Origin: Lucifuga dentata
Lineage: Eukaryota > Chordata > Actinopteri > Ophidiiformes > Bythitidae
DNA: 64,000 nt
Reading direction: 5' to 3'
Assembly (NCBI GenBank): GCA_014773175.1
Contig: VXCM01003458.1
Span: forward strand, 37,973 to 101,972
In this document: one piece after another, positions 1 through 25,789 of the stretch
Layout: the number at the start of each line of letters is the position of its first letter
How positions within the stretch are numbered: position 1 is the first letter of the stretch
Made by a program: the position numbers and the translations under genes
Notes under the pieces: generated by a model
Database searches by the model: none
Told to the model about the DNA's origin: nothing
The model's input: the letters and a program-made list of their open reading frames with translations, nothing else

Positions 1-663
1 CAATGCAAAACTTCAGTGATTTCAATTTCTCACTGGCTAAAAACAGCTGGAATTAAACAACAAAACCTTTATTGCGATGCTTGTTTGTCAAGGTTTGTAA
101 CAAAAACACAATGGAACAAAATTTTAAATTATATTCTGAGTTATGTTTTTTTTTTTACCTATTCAGCAAAAATAAATAAATAAATAAATAAATAAAAAAT
201 TCCAGCAATAAACTGAATACAGCTGCAGTTAAATTAATAGATTACTAGTAACTCATACAGTTTATGTATGATACAACAACATAAAGCTTAAAATATGACT
301 GACAATTATTTTGGTTAAATTATTACTGCTGAAACAAAGTAGGTGGTGCTTATCAGTAACACAAATAAATGAGACAGGACATATTGATGAAGAGGAGTCA
401 AACGAAAGATTCCCTTTCCTGTCCTCCCATCAGAAAGGGCAAGAAGGGATGAAGGGAGATGTGCGGAGAAGAAAGAGGAGTGAGGGAGGAGAAAAGAGTA
501 AGAGATCTCTCCTCTGCTGCTAACAGAAACCTTTTTTTTTTTTTTTTNTTTTTTTTTTTTTTTTAGATCTCTGCTTTGCTGATTCACCAAAGTCTCAGCA
601 TCTATACATAGTTCCACATCGGACTTCATCTTCTCAACTTGAGCTGTTAATACGAGCGCGCGT

Positions 664-689
664 GCACACACACACACACACACACACAC
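664..689. repeat. CA microsatellite
   Basis: (CA)n tract of about 26 bp next to a T run with N 548. Confidence 0.95.
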
Positions 690-939
690 GTGCACACACT
701 CAGTGACTCCTCTTAATCTGAACTAATACTTTCACTAGTTCCGTCCGCCTCCTGCTCTGTGGATGAAGGAGTTTTAGAAGCAAAAAAAAAAATAAAAAAA
801 ATAAAAAAATAAGACGACTAAGACTTTTATTTTATTCTGTTCCTTATATTTATATGATTTCTTCTTATTTTCTGTTTTACATCCTCCTTTAATGTTATAT
901 TGTTTTTATGTCTGTAATTTGTCTGCTTTCACACCTATT

Positions 940-1060
940 GCAGGCCATTCGAGGAGAGGGAATCTCTCTTTGAATTGCCTCTCCTGAGGTTTCTTCCATT
1001 TTTTTTCTGATATAAGGTTTTTTTAGGGACTTTTTCCTCGTCTTCTGAGATGGTAGCAAC
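940..1060 (+). repeat. Fish interspersed repeat tail, copy 1
   Basis: The segment from GAGGAGAGGGAATCTC through CCTCTCCTGAGGTTTCTT to GGTTTTTTTAGGGA recurs almost identically at 38484-38590. I recognise it as a very common percomorph repeat, but not its class with certainty. Confidence 0.6.
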
Positions 1061-1429
1061 TTGACAATGAATAAAGGAGAACTAAATGTAGACTTGTAGA
1101 CTTTTACATCTAGTTTACTTTTCTACTAATCCCTTTGTCTATTATATATATTATATAGTTATAGTTATATATTATTATATAATATTATTATTATTACTAC
1201 TAATATTACTAATTATTAATATTATTAGTATTATAGTTATTATATACAGTAACTATATCGCTTAGAGATGACTTTGTTTCATATTATTTCATCCTCATAA
1301 AAGTGTAATTTTACCCTCAGAATACGACTTTACTCTCAAAATACTGATTTTGTTCTCAGCAAGTAAACTCACAGAAAAACTGTCCAAATAAAAGAATCCA
1401 ATCCTGGAAAATAACACTCCTGATTTCCC

Positions 1430-1720
1430 GTTGCAGTGTTCGCCCTTATCCTGCGATGTGATTGGGCAGTCAGCGGTGTGACATCATCACGCTGTCGTCG
1501 TCGGCCACGTGGAGCTGAGTAACGACTCGGATGTGAGAGATGTACCTCGCCGCCTTGTGAAAGATTCGCTTCAAATCCTTTGGCTCGCTGAGTGTGAGGC
1601 TGTGGCTGAGAGGAGGAGAGAGGTAACGAGGAGGAAGAGTAGAGGAGGAAGGAGAGAGGGAAAGGGTTACGGACTCCTTAGAAGGAATTTGAAATTGAAT
1701 AGCAAGTCTGGATGCATAAA
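1430..1720 (+). promoter_or_regulatory. CG-richer patch with promoter-like sites
   Basis: Against very A/T-rich surroundings this patch carries ATTGG (inverted CCAAT) near 1460, TGACATCATCACG (CRE-like) near 1480, and GGCCACGTGG (E-box) at about 1502-1511. A purine-rich stretch with a possible GTAACG donor follows. It could be a promoter and first non-coding exon, but no linked exon was found. Confidence 0.25.
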
Positions 1721-3011
1721 CAGAAAACTACAGTAACAAGGTGCAGCGAGATACGGAATCCCTACAACCTAAATGTGATAAATAACATAGACACTTTCCA
1801 TCATCAATTTTGTTTTTGGAACTTGTAAAGTAGAAGAACTGAGTTTGTCAGTATCATCAACAAATCAAAATGAAAATAAAGTTATTATTTTAGTGTGAAT
1901 TAATGAAAAGTACCCCAAACTCCAGCCTGAACTGCCTCCAGATCTGCATGCACTTGCGTCTTGATTTGAAGCAAAACTCTCTGAGTTTAAATCCTACAGC
2001 ATGCAAGAAATTTACTCATCACAGAAAGTGTTTTGGTGCGTGGAAATTGATGTAAAGTTTTAATTTTTCACACATGCAGCATGGATATTAACAACAAATT
2101 AAGCAAATATATCCTGAGTGTCACAGTTTGTGTATATAAAGAGAAACCATTCACGCCACGGCTCCACATTTGAGCAGCTACTTTTACACAGACCACCTGT
2201 GGCCAAAACTACGGAAGCTTGATGGTGACATTTGTGAAAAAATGAATAAAATAATGCGTGGACATTACTGACTAAGCGTGGGGACGAGATACATAAATAA
2301 TGACCACAAAATACTTAAAGCGCAGCCACAGGTTATTACTAACAACTTAATTATAAACATAACGCCACCCTGGACGGATTATCATGACCACGGGACACAA
2401 AGTCGCCATGGGCCCCTATGTACACATGCAAATAATACACACGTGTCATGTGCCCTCCCCAAGCACACAGAGTTTGGTTGCACAATAGCACAGAACAATC
2501 CATAATCACACAGCATGTATTACTTTGAAATTATATTCGTTATTTTGATATGTTAGCATCCAGGTTATCTTCAGATGGCAGTGTGCTAACAGTAACGTCA
2601 CTTCCACCTGTTTTTTGATGAAAAATGTTGAAATAGAAGGTATTTGTTGTAGCAAAGCGGCATTTTTAGTTTCTTTTTCTTTTTTGAGTTTACGCTTTGC
2701 CGACCCGCTGGACGCGTTTCTCCATGTTGACAGCGAAACTGACATTTGACCTTTAGCCTACGTCATTAAGTGATTTAGCAATGGCTAATTTGTAAAACAT
2801 TCAAACAATTTCATAATCATATTACATTTTCAAAATCACATTTACTCCAATATTTGAAAAACAAAAATACTTTACACACTAAAAAAAGGGAAAAAAAAAA
2901 AGAATAATAAATCTTAAGGCCTAGGGTTCCTATTGGCTCCAGGACACGTGCCCACTTTGCCCATTTGGTAATCTGTCTATGATGCCACTATAGCTTAGCT
3001 AGCCACCTCTT

Positions 3012-3279
3012 CAAATTGATTGCGCACTTGTTCTGAACTTTACGGTAACATTTTCACAACAGCTGGAAGCTGCTGGGAAAACTGAAAGTCATTTTTGAAA
3101 AGTGACATACTATTATGGCCCATAAATATTTGCAATTCACCTATAATGTCTTTTTTTCTGAAACACTTTATTGTTGCTTGTGAGGAAGTGTAACACACTC
3201 GCACACGATGGCTTCCAACAGCCGCTAGCTGTTTCAAAGCGGTTACCGTAAAGTTCAGAACAAGCGCGTAATCAATTTG
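3012..3279. mobile_element. Fold-back (inverted-repeat) element
   Basis: CTTGTTCTGAACTTTACGGT at 3027-3046 has its reverse complement at 3245-3264. The match extends outward through CAAATTGAT at both ends and, with mismatches, to about 2990 and 3300. The inner arms are also partly complementary (AACAGCT...). It looks like a small MITE of about 270-310 bp just beyond the gucy2f 3' end. No transposase. Confidence 0.7.
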
Positions 3280-3421
3280 TAGGTGCGGCTAACTAGCCCA
3301 TTTAGCTTCATATTCATAAAGTCGTTCCCACACATTAATAACTTGTGGCCATGCTTTCAGGATCTCAAGCCATGATTTAATTATAAGGCATTAGTATTCT
3401 TGGCCATGCTTCATTTACGTA

Positions 3422-3427
3422 TTTATT
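3422..3427 (-). terminator. Candidate gucy2f polyadenylation signal
   Basis: TTTATT on the plus strand (AATAAA on the coding strand, within an AATAAATAAATA run) lies about 190 bp past the stop codon. It is the nearest good hexamer; use is inferred. Confidence 0.4.
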
Positions 3428-3615
3428 TATTTGTAATGTTACCGCCTGGGCTCCATACAAAACGCCTCCAAATTTTGAACAAGTTGTGTTCAAGATGCAA
3501 GTCAGTGCAAATGAAGTACAGTGACATTCAGGCTAATAAATCCCCAAACTACAACGATCCAACTTGCCAACCAAGCAAGTAATGTTATACATTCTTTAGA
3601 ATACATAACACTACC

Positions 3616-16789
<13,174 letters not shown>

Positions 16790-17140
16790 CTTAAGGCTCA
16801 CAGAAGCGCTCAGAGGAATCTGCTTCCCTGGAATGAAAGATTTTAAGAAATGTCAGGTTAAATGTAATTTTTTTTAATTTCACACAACTATAACATGGAA
16901 TTTTAATGGGAATCTATGTCATGCACACGTGTTATTAGGCACTTTAGACTGAGAGATTGTACCTGGCTCTTAAGCAACAACGGGATTATCTGCTGTGATC
17001 CTCATACCTGTAAGGTATGTTAATCCTCATGTCAATATCTTACAAGTATTTAACCTGGTGGCCTAAAATAAATCTTAAATCTTAGCGTCTTCAACCGTAA
17101 AATTATAAGACATTACAATGGGAATAGGATGAAAAACTGC

Positions 17141-17543
17141 TTAAAGGACCATACTGGTGATTTTGCATGTTTGAGCCCAATAAATACTACCCACATACAT
17201 GTTAAGTTACTTTTCACAAAACATACTACTGGAGTGGTAAATATTACAGTTGTTTTTCCTACCTTCCGGACTGCCATTGATTTCACTTCATTCAAATACG
17301 CTGTTAAAATCGGCTTGTAGAGAATTGAAACACGCTTGATATAAGTAATCCATCAACATGCTGTTATTATTTTTTTGTCGAAGTTACCCGATTTGCTCGG
17401 TCCAACGCGGAGCTACACAAAAGAAAGTGTACGTATGTCTCCGCCAGAGAATATAGTCCCAGGAGAAAAGACTGTTTAAAATTAAAACGACCGTGCTGTC
17501 TACAATTGTACATAAGTGGCAGCAGATGAAACATTGAATTTTA

Positions 17544-17586
<43 letters not shown>

Positions 17587-17747
17587 ACCTGAACAATTGA
17601 TTGTGGAAAAATTAGGCAAAATAACACAAACACTAAAAACAGTTTTATGTTTGAGAAAATGATTGGAAGTAATGTAACATGGATGCAGGTAGCGGGTTAT
17701 TTATGGGACTCACTCAAACATGCAAAATCACCAGTGTGGTCCTTTAA
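17141..17747. mobile_element. TTAA element copy 6 with internal TG expansion
   Basis: TTAAAGGACCATACTGG to CAGTGTGGTCCTTTAA. The internal GGTGGGTGTATC site has expanded to a 40-bp TG tract (17546-17585). Lies just upstream of gucy2f. Confidence 0.9.
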
Positions 17748-18626
17748 ATCTTGGATTTTGGTGATTTGTTTTGCCCACTGAGGGATGAATAGATTTTTAA
17801 AGCATTTGGCCTCTAAATATGAGTGTTTCTTCTTAAAACTGAAAAATTTTGGCAGGTGCAGCATGTCTCAGCATCTGACAGCAGCAGTAAATTATTCAGG
17901 GCATTCTGCAAGTTCAGTCATGTAAGAAATATAATTCTGTTTAAACTCTGTTTCTAACAAACTGGAGGAAATTCAGATAAAATTGTGTAAATCATGATAT
18001 TTTCAAACTAAAAACTAAATTTTACAGACTTGCAAATCTCCTGCATCAAATAGTTTTTAATTGATGTATTAGTTTTAGTTTTAAATGTATTTAACTTATG
18101 AATTTAGCTATTAATTTGAATCTTCCTTGTGAAAAATTAATAATAACATAATTTTTTAGAAAGGAGCTTCCTACCATGCATCGTTGAGATGGACGGGTCC
18201 TTGTTCTCTCAAAGGCAAATCTTCCCAAAAACCCACAGAGATCTGTACTTTAATCATCTGCATGACGTCTTCATTTATTTAAAACCAAAAAGCCACAAAA
18301 CGTCCTGTTAACTCTTCACATCAAGGAACTAAAATGATGTAACAACACCAAGAAGCAGTTTTTAGCTCTTCAGGTTAGAAGTAGATTTGTAGTCATTGTG
18401 CACGTTTGTAAGCATCAGTGCACATCCATGCACGTATGAGATAATCTACAGTACAGTAAGTGTGTGACATGCCATGTCAGATTATATCAAAGCCAATCCA
18501 GGCCGCTGCAGCTATAATCCCACTGGTTAAACTGGCTAACAAGACAATGATGGCGATGATGATCATTGTTATCATTATCAATCGTATAACTGCTAAGATC
18601 CATAAACTATTATTATTAGCGGTATA

Positions 18627-19310
18627 GTGCTGTGTTCCAGTTAAAGTGGAATGTCAGAATTTCCCAGTTGAAAATTCTGACATTCAAGGGTTCCAGCATC
18701 CACAATGCCAAGTATAAATGAAGAAATAATGGCTAAACATCAGTGAATACTATATTAAAAAAAATAAAGTTAGTAATAAATACTTTTTTTTTTTTACTTT
18801 ATTTTTGCTGTTTTTCAGCAGAAGAACAAATAAATCAAATAATGACAGACAGGGCCATCATGAGTAAAATGCAAAAAGACAGAAAAGTAAAGGGGAATTG
18901 GTCACATTACAATATGAAGGTCAGCAGGTCTTGTATCATGACTGTCCTTTAAGTTCTAAAGGTCCTTATGATACACAACTTTGGGTAGAATACTTTAGGG
19001 AGGAAGGATCTTCCACTCATTTATAACCAAAGGTCCGTTTTGTTTCTTCTACAGAAAGAGATAAAACAAAGTTCCTCAAAACAAATACATACATAAAAGG
19101 ATCATTTCACATTTAAATATATAATATCCAGTTTTGCCAACATTTTCCAAATTTTGCAGTTTCAAGTCTCAGAACGAAGGTGAATTGTTCCATAGCATAA
19201 ATTTCCTTAACTATTTCTATCCATTCAAGGATTGTTGGAGAGTTTTTGCTCAACCATTTCCTGGATAAATACTAACTTTATGAAAAGTTATAGGACTGTT
19301 TGGTTGGATT
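18627..19310. mobile_element. GCGTTCCAGT-type element, copy 2, split by an L1 insertion
   Basis: TGTTCCAGTTAAAGTGG and the following 150 bases match the element at 3888. The match breaks at 18784 and resumes at 19265 (GGACTGTTTGGTTGGATTGT, also at 4059). The interruption is the L1 fragment 18785-19264. Confidence 0.65.
18785..19264 (-). mobile_element. 5'-truncated L1-type LINE with target-site duplication
   Basis: Flanked by the 9-bp direct repeat ATAAATACT (18776-18784 and 19265-19273). The insert starts with a T run (the poly(A) tail on the minus strand). Its minus strand encodes the end of an L1-like ORF2, including EWIEIVKEIYAMEQFTFVLR, with TAA at 19113-19115, followed by about 320 bases of 3' UTR. 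Orientation and tail fit target-primed reverse transcription. Confidence 0.8.
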
Positions 19311-19344
19311 GTATTTTTCTGCTCACTGAGTGCATATCGATTAC

Positions 19345-19450
19345 TTATGTTACCATTATGTTTTGGAAAATGGTTGTCAGTAACGTGATTATATATACGG
19401 GTAGTATTTCTTCGGCTCAAACATGCAAAATCACCGGTATGCTCCTTTAA
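19345..19450. mobile_element. TTAA element, right-end fragment
   Basis: Only the terminal inverted repeat half remains (GGTTGTCAGTAACG ... CACCGGTATGCTCCTTTAA). Confidence 0.75.
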
Positions 19451-19578
19451 GATGAGAACCCCCACAGGACAGTCTCTGTTGCTAGAATGCTGGATCATGC
19501 TGAATTTCACCTCATATTACACAGCACTTTCTCATTTGACCGCTAGAGGGCAGCACATGTACAGAATTCAGCCATGTC

Positions 19579-20045
19579 TTTTTTTTCCTCCCATCAACTT
19601 TATTAACAAGACTTTGAATGACAGAAAAAAAATATATACAAAAGACAAACTCAGGTGTTATAATAATGAACTGCAACAGTCATATAAGAAAGTCTCAAGA
19701 ATTTATCAAAGAAGGATTAATAAGAAAAAATAATTAAGCAAAAATAAATAAGTGATAAGGATTAAAAGAAACTATACATCAGGAACTGAACTGAAGTTAG
19801 GGGCTGGCATGAAATATTTCATCATGGCAGGACAGTAATAAAAGGTATCTGCAGTTATTCTGAAGCTTTAGAGAATTCAAAAGACATTCAATTTCTAACA
19901 AAAAAAAGTGTACGAGACAGCGGGGAGAGTTACAGAATTTACATTTTTCAATATAAAATTTTGCCATCAAAATGAAAAAAAACTTACAATGAACTAAAAT
20001 TGTTCTTTATGTTGGAAAAAAATTCAATATTTTTTACACTTAAAA
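19579..20045 (-). mobile_element. L1-type LINE fragment
   Basis: Begins with a T run (minus-strand tail). Near 19850-20000 the minus strand reads AKFYIEKCKFCNSPRCLVHF and continues EIECLLNSLKL, resembling the C-terminal part of fish L1 ORF2 proteins. Degenerate further upstream. Confidence 0.55.
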
Positions 20046-20052
20046 TTGCGAG

Positions 20053-20470
20053 ATTTTTTTTAAATATATATATTTTTATTGAATATTTCTACAATTAACA
20101 ATACAAACCAAACACATCACATGAAAAACAAAAAACACAGAGACACAGACAGAAACCGTCCAGTCAACCATAGTCCAACCCCCACCTAACCCCCCAACAA
20201 ATAACAAAAGAGAGAAACGAAAGAAAAGAAACCCAAAAAAATCATTTGTCCTGCATTCCCTCCCTTTCTAGAGACTTCCATTCCAAAAATATTGTCCTTT
20301 CATGAATATGTTGTAGGTTTCTGCTGGGAGGTAATCCAGGAAAGGCCTCCATAGCTCAAAAACACCTGATTATTGCCTTTAAGTGCAGAGCTGATCCTTT
20401 CATGGAGAACATACTAAAAATTTCTTTAAGTCACAAAGCAACAGTTAATCTATTTCAAAAAAATATATTT
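20053..20470 (-). mobile_element. L1-type LINE fragment
   Basis: A second T run at 20053-20061 starts another minus-strand retroposed segment. One frame reads ELWRPFLDYLPAE, like the (V/L)WxPFLxYL motif near the end of L1 ORF2. Boundaries uncertain. Confidence 0.45.
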
Positions 20471-20489
20471 TCCTGCCAGAAGTAACAAC

Positions 20490-21020
20490 CAGTGGTGTGC
20501 AGTCAGGGCCAGCAAAGCCTTCTCTGCCAGCCTAGAGATTGTCAGAATCATCAAATTATGTTATTATAATTTAATATATATTTTATTAATGCTAGATGTA
20601 TTTTACAAAGTTCGCTCCCATCAGTTTTGCTATTAACATCATTTCATTGCTACTCTCTCCCTCTGTTTCGCTGCTTCCAGTGCAGCTCATAGAAATTAGA
20701 GCTTTTATCCAATCAGATTTTCCCCCTGTGCTGTCTCTGGGTAAAAAAATCTAGCCTGAGGCCTTCAGAATCTCCAGTGAATCTCCTCTGCTATTCAAGC
20801 AAATGGGAAGATGTTGTTGATTGTCATATATTTTAACCAATCAGATTTCGAGTTTGCCGTGTTGGGCGTGTTCTTTTACACACCAGGGCCTTCTAGCTAG
20901 CCTTGGTCTACGTCATCAGAGTATAGCATTATGCTAACAGCTAAACAGCCTGCAGAAATTCATTAGGAGGAGAAGAGAGCCGGCTAGCTTAGCTAACTCA
21001 AGTAAGCTAGCTAGCATGTA
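20490..21020. repeat. Probable degraded interspersed repeat
   Basis: Starts CAGTGGTGTGCAGTCAGGG, similar to hAT-type termini (CAGNGGTG). It includes CCAATCAGATT twice (20708, 20838) and GCTAGC-rich sequence near 20990. I did not find its other end or a duplication. Confidence 0.3.
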
Positions 21021-21900
21021 ACGGAGCATTAATGTTTATTTAAACTTACTTTCTTGACGTTTAGATTTTTAGATATAGTGCTTTAGAGTTTTTGTTTAGA
21101 TTTTTACTTAGTCCTGTTGTTTTTTAATGCACAACGCCTGAAGGAGGAGAAGAAATGGATTAACTGACAATGCTTTTTTTTACATTTTGGAACTGAAACA
21201 CACCGATAATGTCCAGCATGTCGCTAAACTCTTCCTAAAGACAGAAAGGAGGATGGACTTTGTCTTCAGATGATGAGCAGCTTTGGTAAGTCTGATGGAT
21301 TTTTATGTGGCTGGAATCTGTGGAGAAGCCTGTTGAATCTGATTGTGTTATTTGTGTTTTACAGCATTTTTGCTTACTTGCTGGTCGTATGAGTAAATGT
21401 GATGGTTGTTGTGAGTTTGTTCTTGTTTCTTTGGTAATGACACTGATTTAGGCTATGCCATGTTTATATGTGATGCAGCATCCTGTCATAATGTGTAATA
21501 ATGCTACATCCTATTCATGTCTCTGCAGTTAGTGTGTTGTAACTGTCATAGATGTTGATCCTCGTGTTAAATCACTTTATTCCACTAGATAAAGGTTCTG
21601 TCACTGTGAATATGGGCTGGTTACGTCTAATAACAGCAGCATATAGCCCTAGTATCATGGTGAGGTTATTAGAAGGTGGTTTAATTGCAGCAGGATAGCT
21701 CTGAAGGCCTAGGTGTAAAATACACTTATCCAAGTTATCCAATAATTTATGTTTGAGAGAAGGAAGTGACACCTCCCTAGAGGGTAGACTACGAGAAGAG
21801 GCCAGGATCTGCCAGAGATATTAATAGAACTGAAAATATGGATTGCGAGATCTCACCACAGCTTTTGCATAATATTACAATGAAAGAAAAGATGAGATTA
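21021..21900. other. Intergenic, nothing recognised
   Basis: Mixed-composition DNA with no splice-site-bounded reading frame or repeat that I could identify. Confidence 0.5.
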
Positions 21901-21916
21901 CAAAAGTCAGTCATAA

Positions 21917-21919
<3 letters not shown>

Positions 21920-21952
<33 letters not shown>
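21920..21952. repeat. TG microsatellite
   Basis: (GT)n tract of about 16 units. Confidence 0.95.
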
Positions 21953-21954
<2 letters not shown>

Positions 21955-22455
21955 TAATCTGGCATCACGGTCCAAACTTCCTGGAAGCCTTTTGGACTGA
22001 CATACTTCCTGCCCTCTGGGTCTCATTCAGCGCTGCTCATAAAGTTATGAGGCGTTGCACAATGTGGCAGAAAGTCGACGTCATCATTGGAGGCCTGATG
22101 AGGGCTGATGGATTTAAGCTGATTGTTATTTCTTCTCTTTTCGTTGGATGTCTCTCCTTTTGGGATTTTTGCTCTGTTGTTGTTTTAGTGCAGAAAGTTT
22201 CCAAGAAAAGGTTTCCCTCCGGTGTCAAAGTATCCATATTTTTAAGAAATTTAAACACTTCCCAGATGATTATACAGTGTCCTTTTCTAGTTTTCTAGTG
22301 TATTTTGCTAAATTTTACCTTTTTTTCCTGTTTTTTTTTTTTTTTTTTNTTTTTTTTTTTTTTTTTCTCTGATTTTCAGTTTAAAATGCTATTGTGTGTT
22401 ACTACCAGAGGAAACTTAACCAGACATTTTGGATAACAAAGTTGTATTTATTTTA

Positions 22456-22458
<3 letters not shown>

Positions 22459-22494
<36 letters not shown>

Positions 22495-22617
22495 AGTCTC
22501 TAACTCTGTTTTTTTCTCTCTACTTTCTCTCTCTCTCTCTCTCTCTTTCTCTATTTCTTCCTGTCTGTCATTCTCTCTCTGGCTCTCTGTCTTCTATGTC
22601 TCTCTCTTTTTTCTCTA

Positions 22618-22656
<39 letters not shown>

Positions 22657-22916
22657 CTCCCTGTCACTCTCTCTGGCTCTCTGTCTGTCTCTCTCTCTCT
22701 TTGTCAATCTCTCACTCTGTCTTTTTCTCTCCATTCTTTCTCAATTCAATTTCAGTTCAATTCAAAGGCTTTTTTGGCATGAAAGTTTAAACCAAGAACA
22801 ATTTTGCCAAAGCATCAAGACAAATTCATAAAAAATATTAAAAAATGATGACATTCTCTTTCTTCATCTCTCTGTCTCTGTCTCTCTGGCAGTCGTCTTC
22901 ACTCTGTCTTTTTCTG

Positions 22917-22945
<29 letters not shown>
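22459..22945. repeat. CT-rich microsatellite cluster
   Basis: Several pure (CT)n runs separated by CT-biased sequence with some CTGT units. Long apparent open frames here (Ser/Leu repeats) are by-products. Confidence 0.9.
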
Positions 22946-22947
<2 letters not shown>

Positions 22948-23500
22948 CAATCTGACTCGACCAATGTTAACACTATGCCAGAGCCAAAACAAACAGTTCC
23001 AGATGTGAACTTCTGACCTTCCAGATGAATCTTCTGTCTCCATTAACGTTGACACACACACACACACGTTTACACCCGCGTGGCTTCAACCCCTTCAAAA
23101 CGCATACAGAATATTTTGCCTTTTTAATTTTTTCAGTATTATGTATTAATGTAGAAGTTGTGACCAGATGATGGAGAGAATAAATGTAAAAATTCCCGTT
23201 ATTCTCCTCCTTGCCTGTTTGCTTGGACCCTGAGTCAGAAATCTGCTGGTTTCTGTCCACCTGAGCTCCTTCCATTAACCCTACGCAGTCTCAAAGTATT
23301 TTTCAAGAAAATTCTTCCCTCTTGAAAGAATCTGAAAGAATTTAGCAAAAAAGTCTAAAATCAATGACAAAAAGGTTGTCAATTTTTCACTTGATTCTAA
23401 GCTATTCTAGAAAATGAAAGAAAGTCTCCAAAAATCAGCAAGCAGCATGTCAATGTGACTTCAGACTCCAGAGGGCTAATCCTTTAAAAAAAAAAAAAAN

Positions 23501-23529
<29 letters not shown>

Positions 23530-23531
<2 letters not shown>

Positions 23532-23596
23532 TTAGCTGCATGCCCCAAAATGTTTGGGCTCTGACGACTTGCTAAATCACCGGTATTGCCCTTTAA
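23530..23596. mobile_element. TTAA element, short right-end fragment
   Basis: GCTAAATCACCGGTATTGCC and CTTTAA remain next to a CA repeat. Confidence 0.6.
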
Positions 23597-24689
23597 GAGA
23601 ATAAATAAGTCTTACACCGACAAGACGAGATTTTCCATCCATCGTTCGGTGTTTCTAGATCGGACGTTTTAGCATTTTGTTTTTCAGTCTGCCACAGTTC
23701 ATTTTGACCCTACAGAAGCAGGCTTACTTTATGTATGTATGTATTTATTTATTTATATTTAATTAAAAGGGACCATGTACAGTGTTAAACATAAAAGTTG
23801 CCATTTGATGTATTTTTATCTGCGGTGCCTTGGGTTCAACTGTGGGTTAGTATACCATCCACACGGTCTCCTTATAGCCAGGTGATGACAGTCCCTAATG
23901 TACGGCGACTCTTTAAAAAAAAAAAAAAAAAAAANAAAAAAAAAAAAAAAAAAAACCTCTTTGAATTGACAATAAGCTCTTTCCCCTCCAAACGGCACTT
24001 ATCTTTATAAAACGGCCACTTAACGGTCACCGATGGAGGCCCCTCATTCCCAAGACTGACCGGCACCACGGGGATGCGGAGGTGGAGGGGCAGGAGGAGG
24101 CCCAAAATAAGATTTCACATTCCATCAGCANACCACGGGGATGCGGAGGTGGAGGGGCAGGAGGAGGCCCAAAATAAGATTTCACATTCCATCAGCAGGA
24201 GGTTAAAGGTCATAGGTCACAGTGGCTCAGTATGGTTATGATGCATCGCAGCAATTGTCATTTAAATCACCACTTTAGGTTATTTTTAGGGGATTCCAGA
24301 TTTTGATGTAATTGCAGCCAGTTTCACGTGACTCATGTTGAAATATCATTTCTTGAAGTCTTTTTTTTTTTTTTTTTNTTTTTTTTTTTTTTTTGCTGGC
24401 TCCACCTCAGTCTGCAGATACGCCTTATCTGATCAGACCTGCAATTTGACCACGTATCAAAGGGAATGCAGCGAAACGTCTGCAGCACAGATCTCAAGAT
24501 TATTTAGGCTAATAGAAGGTAAGCTGGACAAAAAATAGCAGGATGAAATCATGAAGCAGCACAAAGACATGCGTGCTTCAGGAGGGGAAAAGACTTCTAT
24601 GTAGGTTGGAAACATGTTTGTGAACTCGGAGATTTCCTCTTTCCTGTCAGATGTTTGTAATGTAGATAAATATGTCAGCATGACTCATT

Positions 24690-24923
24690 TTTCTTTTTTT
24701 TTTTGACATAGTAGGGAAAGCAAATAAAAATGACATGTAACAAGGTGATAAATGATAGTTACATATGAACACCGATTACATGTGTTGAGTAGAGAAAGCT
24801 GAGCAAGAGAACAGGTGGGTGAACTTACCCATAAAGTTAAAAAAAAAAATAGAAGAGAGCAAAAGAGAGAAAAGACATACAACACTTCAAAAGCAATAAT
24901 GACTAAACCATTAAAAATATAGG

Positions 24924-24959
<36 letters not shown>

Positions 24960-24979
24960 NAAACCATTAAAAATATAGG

Positions 24980-25016
<37 letters not shown>

Positions 25017-25367
25017 AGATAGATAGATAGGTAGATAGATTTTTTTGACTGGGTGGGCACATACTGTAGTCTTTTGTTAAGGGTGTGTGTGAGTGTGAGT
25101 GAGACTGTGTGTGTGTGTGTGCGTGTGTAACGGCAAGTGTATGGGTTGATGTGATTTGAGGGAAAGGAGAAGTAACAGAATGTGGGGAAAAAAAAGAAAA
25201 GAAAAAAGAGTGAAGGAAAGAAAAAAAATTGAAGTGAAATCAAACTCTCAATTGAGAGGGAGAAAAAAAACAAAACAAAACAAAACAGAAAGCCAGAAAA
25301 AAGGCCATGCAATAAGCACAAGTAGGCCGGTATCATAGGCCCCGTACCCCCCCCCCANCCCCCCCCC
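24690..25367 (-). mobile_element. Retroposed fragment with 14-bp target-site duplication
   Basis: Direct repeats CAGCATGACTCATT at 24676-24689 and 25368-25381 bracket an insert with a T run at its left end and a C run with N at its right. It contains GT repeats duplicated around N 24960. Minus-strand pyrimidine-rich UTR-like sequence, type uncertain. Confidence 0.72.
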
Positions 25368-25789
25368 CAGCATGACTCATTCTGCTGCTCCTTCATCCTC
25401 CTGTTTAACTTGGAGACAAAGACAAAGAGGCATGTCTAAGTGAATCTAATGTCCTCATGGAAAAGTCAGATTTATTACATTTTAACTCCCAAACTAGCAA
25501 GTGATGAAGGCTCCGCTTCCAGAAATGAAAAACTAGACCAAACTAGAACAGATCCTAAATCCATTGTGCTTCAGCCTGACTTCAGCAGAAACAAACGGAA
25601 CAGAGTTTCATTATTGATGCTTTGGGCTCCATTGATTTGTTTTTTACACATCAAATTCAGTTTAACAGGAAAATGATTCAACATGTGGAAACAACTGCAT
25701 AAAGGCTGTAGAGGGCGCTGTAAAGTCATTATAAGCAACTAAAGCCATTTCTAGAAGTTGGGGGGGGGGGGNCTAATTTTTTTTTTTTT

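Larger units (their letters stand above)
1..3011. other. Left-edge intergenic DNA, no gene recognised
   Basis: Low-complexity A/T tracts, an ATAA repeat near 170-196, a T run with N at 548 and a CA repeat at 664-689. A local CG-richer patch lies at 1430-1720. A fish interspersed repeat tail is at 940-1060. The open frames here show no family features. Confidence 0.6.

Noticed and set aside
1509..1736. 75-codon basic open frame
   Set aside because: Begins at GTG, low-complexity Arg/Lys/Glu content, no family match; more likely part of a CG-rich non-coding patch.
16790..16801. Start of gucy2f at 16801
   Set aside because: The codon there is GTG, not ATG; the first ATGs are at 16789 and 16786.
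22459..22945. Ser/Leu-rich open frames
   Set aside because: By-products of CT microsatellites.
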